Assembly (NCBI GenBank): GCA_038199755.1
Contig: JBBPYR010000156.1
Coordinates: 1-29,916, forward strand
Direction: 5' to 3'
Source: JBBPYR01 sp038199755
GTDB taxonomy: Bacteria; Chloroflexota; Ktedonobacteria; Ktedonobacterales; Ktedonobacteraceae
Length of the DNA: 29,916 nucleotides
Shown here one piece after another: positions 7,981 to 15,223 of the stretch. The notes under the pieces were generated by a model, which made no database searches, had not been told where the DNA came from, and worked only from the letters and a program-made list of their open reading frames with translations. The first letter of the stretch is position 1; every line of letters begins with the position of its first letter. A program made the translations under genes and the position numbers.

Positions 7981-8010
7981 AGTATACCACAAGTTTTACG
8001 TTAACGTCAA
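7981..8010 (-). promoter_or_regulatory. MerR-type promoter with operator palindrome
   Basis: On the minus strand TTGACG (8005-8010) and TATACT (7981-7986) are separated by 18 bases. The spacer and -35 hold a near-perfect palindrome at 7995-8010, TTTACGTTAACGTCAA on the plus strand, centred on the perfect core ACGTTAACGT. A dyad between -35 and -10 is the standard MerR arrangement. It lies 57 bases upstream of the MerR start. Confidence 0.72.
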
Positions 8011-8267
8011 TGTCAACAACACGCTTTTGGTAGCTCATCTATGGTACGTTCGGAAAAAGAAGCGTGAAGAATCTGTTTGAGAGGGCTCAAGTATGATAAA
8101 ATACAACTTGGTGTTTTCCATCAGGTTTTGCCGCGTGTTCTCGCTTCGTGTCTGAAGCATGAATGCTTACGCGGGACATCCCTGCTAAAAATCTGAGAAG
8201 AGCCTGTATGGATAGCGGCCAAGTGAAGAGATGTTTGTTAGTTATTGTGAATGCAAGGATAGTTGGC

Positions 8268-9065
8268 ATGCATGACACCCTGTCTTCCCTAGTTGAGAGG
8301 GCGGTACTGGGCAACGTGCGCCCTTTAGAGTTCTTCTTACGCGAACATAGTCGCTTACCGGGGCCACGTGCAAATTTAGAGCTAGCGAATGACGTCAGTA
8401 ATTTACTCGCTGCGTCCATTCCTAAAAATCCTGATAGCGTGTATACGTTAATCAATCATTTTACGAATGGTGATCGGCAAACGATTGCCAGCAACACGCC
8501 TGATGAGTTTATCATGTTGTGTGGAATTATTGCCTTTGGAACCTGTGCTGCCGTACAAGCTTCTTGGCGTGAGGCGACCTTTGATTTACTCAAACACTAT
8601 GCCTTAAACAGTTACTGGCGTGTGCGGGAAGGGGTCGCGATAGCTTATCAACGTCTCCTCGCAGATGTTCCAGAGGAAACTATTGTCCAATTGCTTGAAT
8701 TAGCAACGCATGGAAACTATCTACAACGCCGCGCCGCTATTGCGGCTATTGCGGAGCCACCGCTTATGTACAAACCAGAGGTGCTCGAAGCGGCCCTACA
8801 ATTGCATCAACCTGTGCTAGCCTTTGTGCATGCCGCCTCTTCCTTTGACAGAAAAAGTGAAGATTTTAAAGCCTTGCGTCGTACACTCGGCTATACACTG
8901 AGTGTCGTCGCTGCCGCCGACTCTGAACGTGGCTTTGCGCTCATGCGCGAGTGCGCTGCGTGGAATGATACTGATATCTCATGGATACTGCGCGAGAATT
9001 TGAAGAAAAAACGCTTGGCAAAATTCTCTGAACAGGTCCATGGGCTGGAAGCTTTAATCTCGTAA
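8268..9065 (+). CDS. HEAT-like helical repeat protein, unknown function
   Basis: 265 residues, almost wholly alpha-helical in character. The middle (about 90-200) reads like HEAT or armadillo repeats: SYWRVREGVAIAYQRLL, then LELATHGNYLQRRAAIAAIAEP, then EVLEAALQLHQPVLAFVHAA. The C-terminus WNDTDISWILRENLKKKRL resembles the end of DNA-alkylation-repair or HEAT-like proteins. There is no signal peptide. I chose ATG 8268 with AAGGA at 8255-8259; the open frame starts at 8163 without a ribosome site. Its stop overlaps the start of the methyltransferase by one base (TAATG), so the two are translationally coupled and may act in the same RNA-related process. The family is not identified more closely. 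Confidence 0.65.
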   Translation: MHDTLSSLVERAVLGNVRPLEFFLREHSRLPGPRANLELANDVSNLLAASIPKNPDSVYTLINHFTNGDRQTIASNTPDEFIMLCGIIAFGTCAAVQASWREATFDLLKHYALNSYWRVREGVAIAYQRLLADVPEETIVQLLELATHGNYLQRRAAIAAIAEPPLMYKPEVLEAALQLHQPVLAFVHAASSFDRKSEDFKALRRTLGYTLSVVAAADSERGFALMRECAAWNDTDISWILRENLKKKRLAKFSEQVHGLEALIS

Positions 9066-10117
9066 TGCCAAATCCTTTTTATCTCATGACGATGCCAGGC
9101 TTAGAGTCACTGGCTTTTAGCGAGCTTCGTTCGCGTATTCCCGACGCGGAACAGATCAAATTTGCACGTGGCATCGCGCTCTTTCGTGCTTCCGATCAGC
9201 TAGACGAACTGCTCGCGCTACGCACCGCTGAAGACGTCTTTTTTTGTCTGGCGCATATTACAGGGCTTGGACGTGTGCAAGATGCATTGCGTGTCTTGCA
9301 CAGTGCTACCCTGCGTGCCGATGCCGCCCGTATCCTTTCCTTTTGGCGTTATGTCCATGATGGTCGGGTGGCAAAATCATGGCGTGTGGTGAGCCAGATG
9401 CTAGGAACGCACCCATTCCGTAGAGTTGACGCAGGGCTGGCCGTTTCTGATGCCCTGCGCAAAATTTTGCCTACGAATATGCGGCATGTCAATGACGACG
9501 CCGATATCGAGTTCTGGCTGTGGTTGGGGGGAAGCGAGGCGTTTGTTGGCTTGCGCTTGAGCGATGCCACGATGCGTCACCGCGATTATAAACGCGAACA
9601 TCTTCCTGCGTCTCTGCGTCCAACGGTGGCTGCGTCTATGGCCTGGCTCTCGCGCCCGACCGCTAGCGATATTGTGCTTGATCCCTTGTGTGGGGCCGGT
9701 ACGATACTGACCGAGCGCGGTTTGCTTTCCGAGTTTGGCCGCTTACTTGGCAGCGACCTCCAGCAGGACGCGGTAGCCATCGCCCGACGGAATGCACGTG
9801 CCGCCGCTGTCGAGGTCACATGGGCTGTGGGAGATGCCCGCACACTATCCCTGAGTGATAACAGCGTGACGCGCATTCTCACCAACCTGCCCTTTGGTAA
9901 ACAGATTGGCACACATGAGGAAAATATCAGCCTCTATGCCGCTTTGAGCAAAGAATTTGCCCGCGTGCTCACACCTGATGGTCTGATGGTCACGTTAACG
10001 AGTGAAGATCGCCTGTGGGAAACCGTCTTACGCGACTCCGGTTGGCGCATTATCAAAAAGGTCGTGTGTGTCGTGTTAGGGCAACCCGCCAGCATTTTTG
10101 TTGTCATACGTGAGTAA
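9065..10117 (+). CDS. THUMP/UPF0020-type RNA (guanine-N2) methyltransferase
   Basis: 350 residues. The N-terminal ~160 residues have THUMP-like features (FYLMTMPGLESLAFSEL; FVGLRLSD) and the C-terminal half is a class I SAM-dependent methyltransferase. DPLCGAGT (206-213) is the SAM loop, GSDLQQDAVAIARRNA follows (about 229-244), and NLPFG (274-278) is the NPPY-like catalytic motif with the form used by TrmN/Trm14, which methylate guanine-6 N2 of tRNA. RlmL-type 23S rRNA enzymes are the alternative. It starts within the stop codon of the helical-repeat gene. A plausible substrate is tRNA; identity at the level of position is inference. Confidence 0.82.
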   Translation: MPNPFYLMTMPGLESLAFSELRSRIPDAEQIKFARGIALFRASDQLDELLALRTAEDVFFCLAHITGLGRVQDALRVLHSATLRADAARILSFWRYVHDGRVAKSWRVVSQMLGTHPFRRVDAGLAVSDALRKILPTNMRHVNDDADIEFWLWLGGSEAFVGLRLSDATMRHRDYKREHLPASLRPTVAASMAWLSRPTASDIVLDPLCGAGTILTERGLLSEFGRLLGSDLQQDAVAIARRNARAAAVEVTWAVGDARTLSLSDNSVTRILTNLPFGKQIGTHEENISLYAALSKEFARVLTPDGLMVTLTSEDRLWETVLRDSGWRIIKKVVCVVLGQPASIFVVIRE

Positions 10118-10252
10118 CCCTCTTAAAAAAGGATAGCTATCTGTGCGCCAGGCATATTTGTCCCTTGTATGTTGTTTGTAAGTAGAGAGAATAGTAATAA
10201 CGTCTTTTTCACACAGGAAAGAGAAACGGAACGTTAAGCATTTACTTTGGAT

Positions 10253-10288
10253 TTGCCCCTGACTCCAAAGTCGCTATAATGGGGAGTC
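10253..10288 (+). promoter_or_regulatory. efp promoter with flanking dyad
   Basis: TTGCCC (10253-10258) and a perfect TATAAT (10275-10280) are separated by 16 bases. An inverted repeat, GACTCC (10261-10266) and GGAGTC (10283-10288), flanks the -10 element and could be an operator. It leaves an untranslated leader of about 60 bases before the efp start. Confidence 0.6.
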
Positions 10289-10349
10289 GAAAAAACTGGT
10301 CCTAGCAAGACAACCGAAAGTTAAGAAGAGCAGAAAGGTGGCATTATAC

Positions 10350-10922
10350 GTGGCAACAGTAGCCCCCACAGATTTCTATAACGGTATGGTGATCCGTTAC
10401 AACAATGTCCTTTATTCTATTCAAAAGATAGACCACGTCACCCCTGGTAACTGGCGCGCGTTCTATCAGGTGCGCTTGAAAAACGTGAAAAATGGGAGAA
10501 TTCTGGAGCAACGTTTCAACGCCTCAGAAGAGGTTGAATCAGTCCGCGTGGAACACCAGAATTGGCAGTTCCTTTATGTCGATAGCGACAACAACTACAT
10601 TTTTATGAATACCGAAACCTTTGACCAACAACCCGTGGAGAAAGAGCGTCTGGGCGATGGGGTGAAGTTTCTCAAAGAGCAGGATGTGGTGGAGATGCTG
10701 GTCGATGACGAAACAATCATCGCTATCGAATTGCCTAATTTCCTCGAACTGACTGTCGAGAGTGCTGAACCCGGTGTTCGCGGTGATACCGCTAATAACG
10801 TTACCAAGCCTGCCACTTTGGAGACTGGGGCTGTAATCAACGTGCCACTCTTCATCAATCCCGGCGACCGCGTCCGTATCGATACGCGTTCAGGTCAGTA
10901 TGTTGAACGGGTAAAGCGATAG
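10350..10922 (+). CDS. efp: elongation factor P
   Basis: 190 residues with the three beta-barrel domains of EF-P, which relieves ribosome stalling at polyproline. The N-terminal KOW-like domain is about 1-63 and contains HVTPGNWRAF. Against E. coli FVKPGKGQAF the residue at position 34, the lysine that is beta-lysylated there, is Asn34. The C-terminal hallmark DTRSGQYVERVK is present. I start at GTG 10350 because AAAGGTGG (10333-10340) lies eight bases upstream; an in-frame GTG at 10338 overlaps that site. Length and domains are normal, so it should be functional. The unmodifiable tip implies a modification-independent EF-P or an unknown modification. A fossil of a second efp 3' end follows. 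Confidence 0.92.
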   Translation: MATVAPTDFYNGMVIRYNNVLYSIQKIDHVTPGNWRAFYQVRLKNVKNGRILEQRFNASEEVESVRVEHQNWQFLYVDSDNNYIFMNTETFDQQPVEKERLGDGVKFLKEQDVVEMLVDDETIIAIELPNFLELTVESAEPGVRGDTANNVTKPATLETGAVINVPLFINPGDRVRIDTRSGQYVERVKR

Positions 10923-10933
10923 AAACTCAAAAA

Positions 10934-10984
10934 AAGATTCGCATCTATACCCGTACCGGCCAGTACGTCGGACGTGCGAAGTAA
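10934..10984 (+). pseudogene. fossil C-terminal tail of a second efp copy
   Basis: Just after the efp stop, in another frame, the codons spell KIRIYTRTGQYVGRAK followed by TAA. This matches the efp tail RVRIDTRSGQYVERVK position by position. Many differences from the intact copy are at third codon positions (ACG/ACC, GGT/GGC, TAT/TAC, GTT/GTC), so it diverged while still translated as a protein. It has no start codon of its own. It is most simply the 3' end of a former tandem EF-P gene whose body was lost. Confidence 0.75.
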
Positions 10985-10991
10985 AATAGCT

Positions 10992-11065
10992 AGCAATTAC
11001 GACAAAGGGAGGGTGCGTGTTGCCACCGTAACACGCACCCTCTCTTTGTCGTGATTGCTTCTTTT
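10992..11065 (+). terminator. intrinsic terminator downstream of efp
   Basis: A long hairpin, arms 10992-11021 and 11030-11059, 30 bp with two G-T wobbles and an 8-base loop, is followed by TCTTTTT. The layout is a classical rho-independent terminator for the efp transcript. Confidence 0.88.
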
Positions 11066-11071
11066 TACACC

Positions 11072-11105
11072 CCTTGACTCTGCCCGTGGGACAAGGTTGT
11101 ATAGT
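11072..11105 (+). promoter_or_regulatory. MerR-type promoter, 20-bp spacer with dyad
   Basis: TTGACT (11074-11079) and TATAGT (11100-11105) are separated by 20 bases, the overlong spacer typical of promoters that MerR proteins remodel. An inverted repeat, CCTTG (11072-11076) and CAAGG (11092-11096), sits over the -35 and spacer. It drives the MerR-ABC-permease operon, so autoregulation is likely. Confidence 0.75.
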
Positions 11106-11137
11106 TTAGGTAATCAGGAGTGGAAGGGAGTAGCAAC

Positions 11138-11962
11138 ATGAGAACACAACTACATATTGGCGAAGTGGCACAATTGCTTGATATTACACCCAAAGCCATT
11201 CGCCATTATCAAAAAATAGGCTTGCTAGCAGCACCTGAGCGTACTCCGTCTGGCTATCGCCTCTACGATGCGCAAGACCTGCTTCGCCTGCAACGGATTC
11301 GCCGTTTACAATCGTTTGGTCTCTCACTCAAGCAAATCAAGGCCGTACTGGGAAATCCTAAAAGTGAACACACACTCCGTGATGTCCTGCTCGCGCTTGA
11401 AGAGGAGCTTACCTCGCAGGTGAAGGTGCTTGAAGAGCGTCGTCAGAAAATTCGCGCACTTTTGGAAGAGAACACCCTCGCCAATGTCGCACAATTACCT
11501 GTTGAATCGCCTTCTTTTCAGTTCATTCAAGGCCAGCTAGCATCCTATCAGCTTACTGTTAGCACGGCTTTGCTAGAAAAAGAGGCTCAGTTGTACGCGC
11601 TCCTCGACAATTTTCAGTGGTCGCCCAACCAGCAAGATAAGATGCAAGAAACTGCCCAACTGATGATCCAATACTTTATTGAGCATAGCGATGAATATCA
11701 GGAATTGCTTGCCCTCGGCGAACGTTTTGCTGCTGTGGCTCTTGCAGCAGCAGATGCACCAGCGGTGCAGCAACTGGCGCAAGACTTTGTGCATTACTTT
11801 GGACAGCACCCATTCTTGTTGGCCACCCAGCAACAAGAAGAGGCAGTTGTAGAAACACCTCTTATGTACATAGCTATAGACTTGATGATGTCTCATTTTT
11901 CGCCAGCACAACGCACAATTTTGAACGGTATCAGTGCTTTTGTGAAGGGGAGCAAGTCATGA
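11138..11962 (+). CDS. MerR family regulator with large helical C-terminal domain
   Basis: 274 residues. The MerR DNA-binding domain is at about 5-75 (LHIGEVAQLLDITPKAIRHY, GLLAAPERTPSGYRLYD, SFGLSLKQIKAVLG). A coiled-coil linker follows (about 85-115), then a ~150-residue helical domain that may be the ligand pocket, as in TipA-type multidrug regulators. There is no cysteine, so metal sensing is unlikely. ATG 11138 is chosen because GGAAGGGAG lies seven bases upstream; the open frame begins at GTG 11120. Its stop overlaps the ATPase start (ATGA). It is the first gene of the ABC exporter operon and probably senses the exported compound. Confidence 0.88.
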   Translation: MRTQLHIGEVAQLLDITPKAIRHYQKIGLLAAPERTPSGYRLYDAQDLLRLQRIRRLQSFGLSLKQIKAVLGNPKSEHTLRDVLLALEEELTSQVKVLEERRQKIRALLEENTLANVAQLPVESPSFQFIQGQLASYQLTVSTALLEKEAQLYALLDNFQWSPNQQDKMQETAQLMIQYFIEHSDEYQELLALGERFAAVALAAADAPAVQQLAQDFVHYFGQHPFLLATQQQEEAVVETPLMYIAIDLMMSHFSPAQRTILNGISAFVKGSKS

Positions 11963-13320
11963 ATTACCCTTATACCGCGCAGCGCGGAACTTTTCTCAGC
12001 GTTCTCAGCACATTAGGCTTCCTCATACTGGTAGAAGGTGGCGTTTGTGTATTGCTTATCGTCTTGCTCATACACAATCTACTCATGCAGTGCTTGTTAT
12101 TAGCTGCAATGGTGGCATTTGTCGGCTATTTCTTTATTCGGTTCTTATCAGTGCTATATACACAACATCAATTGACCGCTACGCAACTACACTTACACTA
12201 CGGTTTTGCGTTTCAAACTGTCATTCCGCGCACTGCCATTAGCAGTGCCCAGCCGGTTCACGAGCACTTGACGATGTTTCAACCACTCCAGCCAGAATAT
12301 CAAGCTGATAAACGACGTGCGGTGCTCTGCTTCTCAGGGCAAGGGCAGGTACTATTGCAATTGCATGCGCCCGTACACATCAAATTTGGTCGCACATTGC
12401 ACCCAGTGGAGAAACTGCTTATCAATGTCGATGATCATAATGAATTTATTGGCGCACTCGGTCTATCCACCATTGCTAATATGGCTCGTGCAAGCACACC
12501 GCTTGTGCAGCAAGAAGTAAAGCCTTCATCAACTGCCAGCAAAGCAGTAATCTTACCACCCGTATTACCTATGGTTTCATCTGCTATCCAAGTGCAGGGA
12601 TTGACGCGACGCTTCGCACGCTTTGTCGCCGTCGATGATTTGCATTTGAATATTCAGCAGGGAGAAATGTATGGCTTCCTTGGCTCCAATGGCGCGGGTA
12701 AAACAACCACGATCAAAATGCTGGTAGGGCTGCTGCAACCGGATGCAGGGCAGGTGTTAATAGCTGGACATGATATGTGGAAAGACGCAGTTGCGGCGAA
12801 GCAGGAAATAGGGTATGTTGCGGATCGCGCTCTCCTGTATGATCGCTTGAGCGGACGTGAATTCCTCTCTTTTTTGAGCCAGATGCGAGGTTTATCACAA
12901 CGGCAAGCGGAGCAACGTATTGTCCATTTATTGCATCTGCTCGAATTGAGCGCGGATGCCGACCGTTTATGTGGCTCTTACTCATTTGGCATGAAACGCA
13001 AACTGTCGTTAGCAGGAGCTTTATTGCACCAGCCACGCATATTGATCCTAGATGAGCCACTCAATGGCCTTGATCCTCATAGTGCGCGTGCGGTGAAAGA
13101 TCTCTTTCTTGCGCTTACTACCGATGGTGTGACGATCCTGCTTTCTACTCATGATCTGGCGACCGCTGAGGCAATCTGTCATCGTGTGGGAATTATTCAT
13201 AAAGGACACTTGCTTGCCGAGGGAAGCGCGGCTGAGTTACGCCAAATCGCGCAGGCACCAGACCTGGAAGCCGTCTTTCTCAATTTGACGGCAGCACAAT
13301 CACAAGAGGTGGTCGTATGA
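11959..13320 (+). CDS. ABC transporter ATPase with fused N-terminal membrane domain
   Basis: 453 residues, about 150-200 longer than an ordinary exporter ATPase. Residues 1-200 form a separate domain: two adjacent hydrophobic helices (about 12-36 and 40-62), then a beta-rich stretch (QLTATQLHLHYGF, VIPRTAISS) that recalls bacterial PH-like (bPH) membrane proteins. The ABC domain follows from about 213. Walker A GSNGAGKTT is at 242-250, the signature is SYSFGMKRKLS, Walker B ILILDEP carries Asp365-Glu366, and STHD provides the switch histidine. It powers the permease encoded next and overlaps both neighbours by four bases (ATGA). The subgroup (CcmA/DrrA-like) suggests drug or lipid export. The N-terminal domain may tether the ATPase to the membrane. 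Confidence 0.88.
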   Translation: MNYPYTAQRGTFLSVLSTLGFLILVEGGVCVLLIVLLIHNLLMQCLLLAAMVAFVGYFFIRFLSVLYTQHQLTATQLHLHYGFAFQTVIPRTAISSAQPVHEHLTMFQPLQPEYQADKRRAVLCFSGQGQVLLQLHAPVHIKFGRTLHPVEKLLINVDDHNEFIGALGLSTIANMARASTPLVQQEVKPSSTASKAVILPPVLPMVSSAIQVQGLTRRFARFVAVDDLHLNIQQGEMYGFLGSNGAGKTTTIKMLVGLLQPDAGQVLIAGHDMWKDAVAAKQEIGYVADRALLYDRLSGREFLSFLSQMRGLSQRQAEQRIVHLLHLLELSADADRLCGSYSFGMKRKLSLAGALLHQPRILILDEPLNGLDPHSARAVKDLFLALTTDGVTILLSTHDLATAEAICHRVGIIHKGHLLAEGSAAELRQIAQAPDLEAVFLNLTAAQSQEVVV

Positions 13321-14828
13321 GCATTCCTCTGCTAGGCTGGCGTGTACACCTGAGATCACTCTACAATGCCAGTCGCTATGATACAAAAATGAGCGTAGCT
13401 TTCGGAGTTGTGGCAATCGTCAACATCGCGCTTGCCCTCTGGCTCATCCAGCAATTGACCACGCTGCTACATATGTGGATAGCCCAAGGACCGTTCGCCA
13501 CGACGACTGGATTATGGTCAGTGTGTTTACAGACCTGGGCCGGTATGGCTTTCTTTGCTGTTATCGGTATCCAGCAAGCTCTCAGTAGTGACAAGGCACT
13601 ATTACTACTTACGCTACCAATACCTCGCGCCGCACGTTTTCGTATGCTCTTTGGCTCTTTTTTTCTCGAAAACATAGGGGTTTGGTTTCTTTTGCAAGCT
13701 GTTGTCATGGCTTATACGCTCATCTCAACGCTGGGTTGGCAAGCAGTTAGCTGGCTTGTGCTACTACAAGTAGGAATATTTGTCTGCATCTTCGTGGTGC
13801 TCATCACGACGCTGTTGCTGCTCTACGCTTTCATCATGCGTACATATGCTGCCTTAGGTCTGGTTGCTGTTGCGCTGTTCGTTTTCATATCACTTTTGCT
13901 GCTAATGGTTGTGAACAGGACGCTGAGTCTGCAAAGACTGGCATATAGCATGAGTCCAACATTCGTGAGCATCGCGTTTGTTGGGGGACTCATTGCCGCA
14001 CTGGGACCACTAGCAGGATGTTGTGGTGGTTTATATGAAGCCACGTTTTATGCTATGCAAGGGCGTGATCACGCTGGTAGCCGCTTCACACTTCCCGGCC
14101 TGCGCTTGTTGAGCGGCCTCGCACAACGACAAAGAACGCTGGTAGGAGCGTTGTGGTATAAAGCCTTACTCAATCAGAGCCGTAACTGGCTCTTCTGGGC
14201 GCGTATTGTGGTGACACTCGTTGTTATCTCTCTCTTTCCTTTGCTCCATAGCGCAATTTCCCCCTATCACATCCCTAACAACACCTTTGTCGTCTGGTTT
14301 GCTGCAGGTGTAGCACTATTGCACGCTCTCGAAACCGCAGTGAATGCGATCAGCGGAGAGGCTAGCCGCCTTGCGCTGTACATAACCGCTCCATTAACAC
14401 TTGCACGTTTTTTACGTGCGAAGCTGCTGCTTTTTGGGTTGCCCTCATGTATAGAAGGAGTCGCGCTTGGTCTCTTTCTGTGCTGGCGTTTTGAGTTGCC
14501 CATAAGCCAGACTGGACCAATCATAGCCGTGATTGCCTTGATAGTAACCGCAACTCTTTCCTGGCTCGTCATAGGAAGTGCTTGGGATGAGGATATCAAC
14601 CTGGCCGTGGAAGGCCCCGCACAAGCACTTATGCAAGAAGAGATGCCGTTTTCACCGCGTCGCCTCTGGCTATTGAATAGCTGTGTGGTGTTGTATGTGG
14701 CACTGGGTGCAGCTGTATGGAAATTGCCGCTGCTGTTCGTCATACCATTATTGGCCTCGCTCGACATCGTGATAATTTTTGGTATCGGCTATTGGAGCTA
14801 TCGCCAACTCGGAAGCCTACTTCGTTAG
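13317..14828 (+). CDS. ABC transporter permease, multi-spanning
   Basis: 503 residues with roughly 12 hydrophobic segments across its whole length (for example ALGLVAVALFVFISLLLLMV and LLFVIPLLASLDIVIIFGIG). The segment GLQQALSSDKALLLLTLPIP-like in the first third (here IQQALSSDKALLLLTLPIPR) is typical of ABC-2 exporter permeases, where a cytosolic loop contacts the ATPase. It begins in the ATGA overlap with the ATPase gene, so the complex is likely assembled from the same transcript. Its stop overlaps the 3' end of the collapsed SRPBCC relic on the other strand. The transported substrate is unknown. Confidence 0.8.
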   Translation: MSIPLLGWRVHLRSLYNASRYDTKMSVAFGVVAIVNIALALWLIQQLTTLLHMWIAQGPFATTTGLWSVCLQTWAGMAFFAVIGIQQALSSDKALLLLTLPIPRAARFRMLFGSFFLENIGVWFLLQAVVMAYTLISTLGWQAVSWLVLLQVGIFVCIFVVLITTLLLLYAFIMRTYAALGLVAVALFVFISLLLLMVVNRTLSLQRLAYSMSPTFVSIAFVGGLIAALGPLAGCCGGLYEATFYAMQGRDHAGSRFTLPGLRLLSGLAQRQRTLVGALWYKALLNQSRNWLFWARIVVTLVVISLFPLLHSAISPYHIPNNTFVVWFAAGVALLHALETAVNAISGEASRLALYITAPLTLARFLRAKLLLFGLPSCIEGVALGLFLCWRFELPISQTGPIIAVIALIVTATLSWLVIGSAWDEDINLAVEGPAQALMQEEMPFSPRRLWLLNSCVVLYVALGAAVWKLPLLFVIPLLASLDIVIIFGIGYWSYRQLGSLLR

Positions 14829-14849
14829 CAAGCTGTCAAATGGTCTTCT

Positions 14850-15001
14850 TCACGAAAGGGTTGCCTGCTTTGCCAACATATCCTTGAGCTGTTGTAATGC
14901 TCGATTGGACTCCACCTGGGCCAGTTCCCCGGTGTCGTCACAAAGTTATACACCTCTTCAATGGGACGTGCAATGTATGTCGATGTAATAATACGTGTCA
15001 T
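14850..15001 (-). pseudogene. collapsed SRPBCC (START-like) gene
   Basis: On the minus strand an ATG at 15001 begins MTRIITSTYIARPIEEVYNF and then VTTPGNWPRW, the characteristic start of SRPBCC ligand-binding proteins. The family is about 140-160 residues long, but here the frame soon loses similarity and stops at 14825-14827 after 58 codons. In a different frame the same DNA then reads ELAQVESNRALQQLKDMLAK and ends in TGA at 14850, which looks like the helical C-terminus of such a protein. The simplest reading is one internal deletion of about 90 codons that joined the first ~30 codons to the last ~25 out of frame. Confidence 0.65.
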
Positions 15002-15127
15002 GATGAAAAATCTCCCTTTGCCTCTCTGAATGACGCTTTCTTGGACAACACGCTCGGGTTGCTCACTATACGTCTATCTTCATTGGTTAGATCAAGGTTG
15101 TTGCTGAGGCATGTAACATTGTACAGA

Positions 15128-15157
15128 TTGACAGAAGGGAGATACCTTAAGTATACT
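15128..15157 (+). promoter_or_regulatory. strong sigma70-type promoter
   Basis: A perfect TTGACA (15128-15133) and TATACT (15152-15157) are 18 bases apart. The promoter reads into the VIT/CCC1 transporter gene, with the metal-operator palindromes downstream of the expected start point (about 15164). Confidence 0.75.
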
Positions 15158-15172
15158 AGTAGCAGCAAATGT

Positions 15173-15204
15173 GAGAATGATTATCATTATTAGGATAACC
15201 TAAT
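15173..15204 (+). promoter_or_regulatory. Fur-like box overlapping a second palindrome
   Basis: Positions 15173-15191 match the 19-base Fur consensus at 16 of 19 sites (GAGAATGATTATCATTATT). Overlapping it at 15189-15204 is ATTAGGATAACCTAAT, whose TTAGG and CCTAA half-sites are those of DtxR/IdeR operators but with a short 4-base spacer. Both lie in the 5' leader, where a bound repressor would block transcription. Metal control of the transporter is strongly suggested; the cognate regulator is not in this window. Confidence 0.7.
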
Positions 15205-15223
15205 ACTAGGGAGTTATGCTTAT

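Noticed and set aside
14897..15193. 98-codon plus-strand ORF in the gap after the permease
   Set aside because: It is antisense to the SRPBCC relic and runs through the VIT promoter and Fur-like box. There is no ribosome site or recognisable protein motif.
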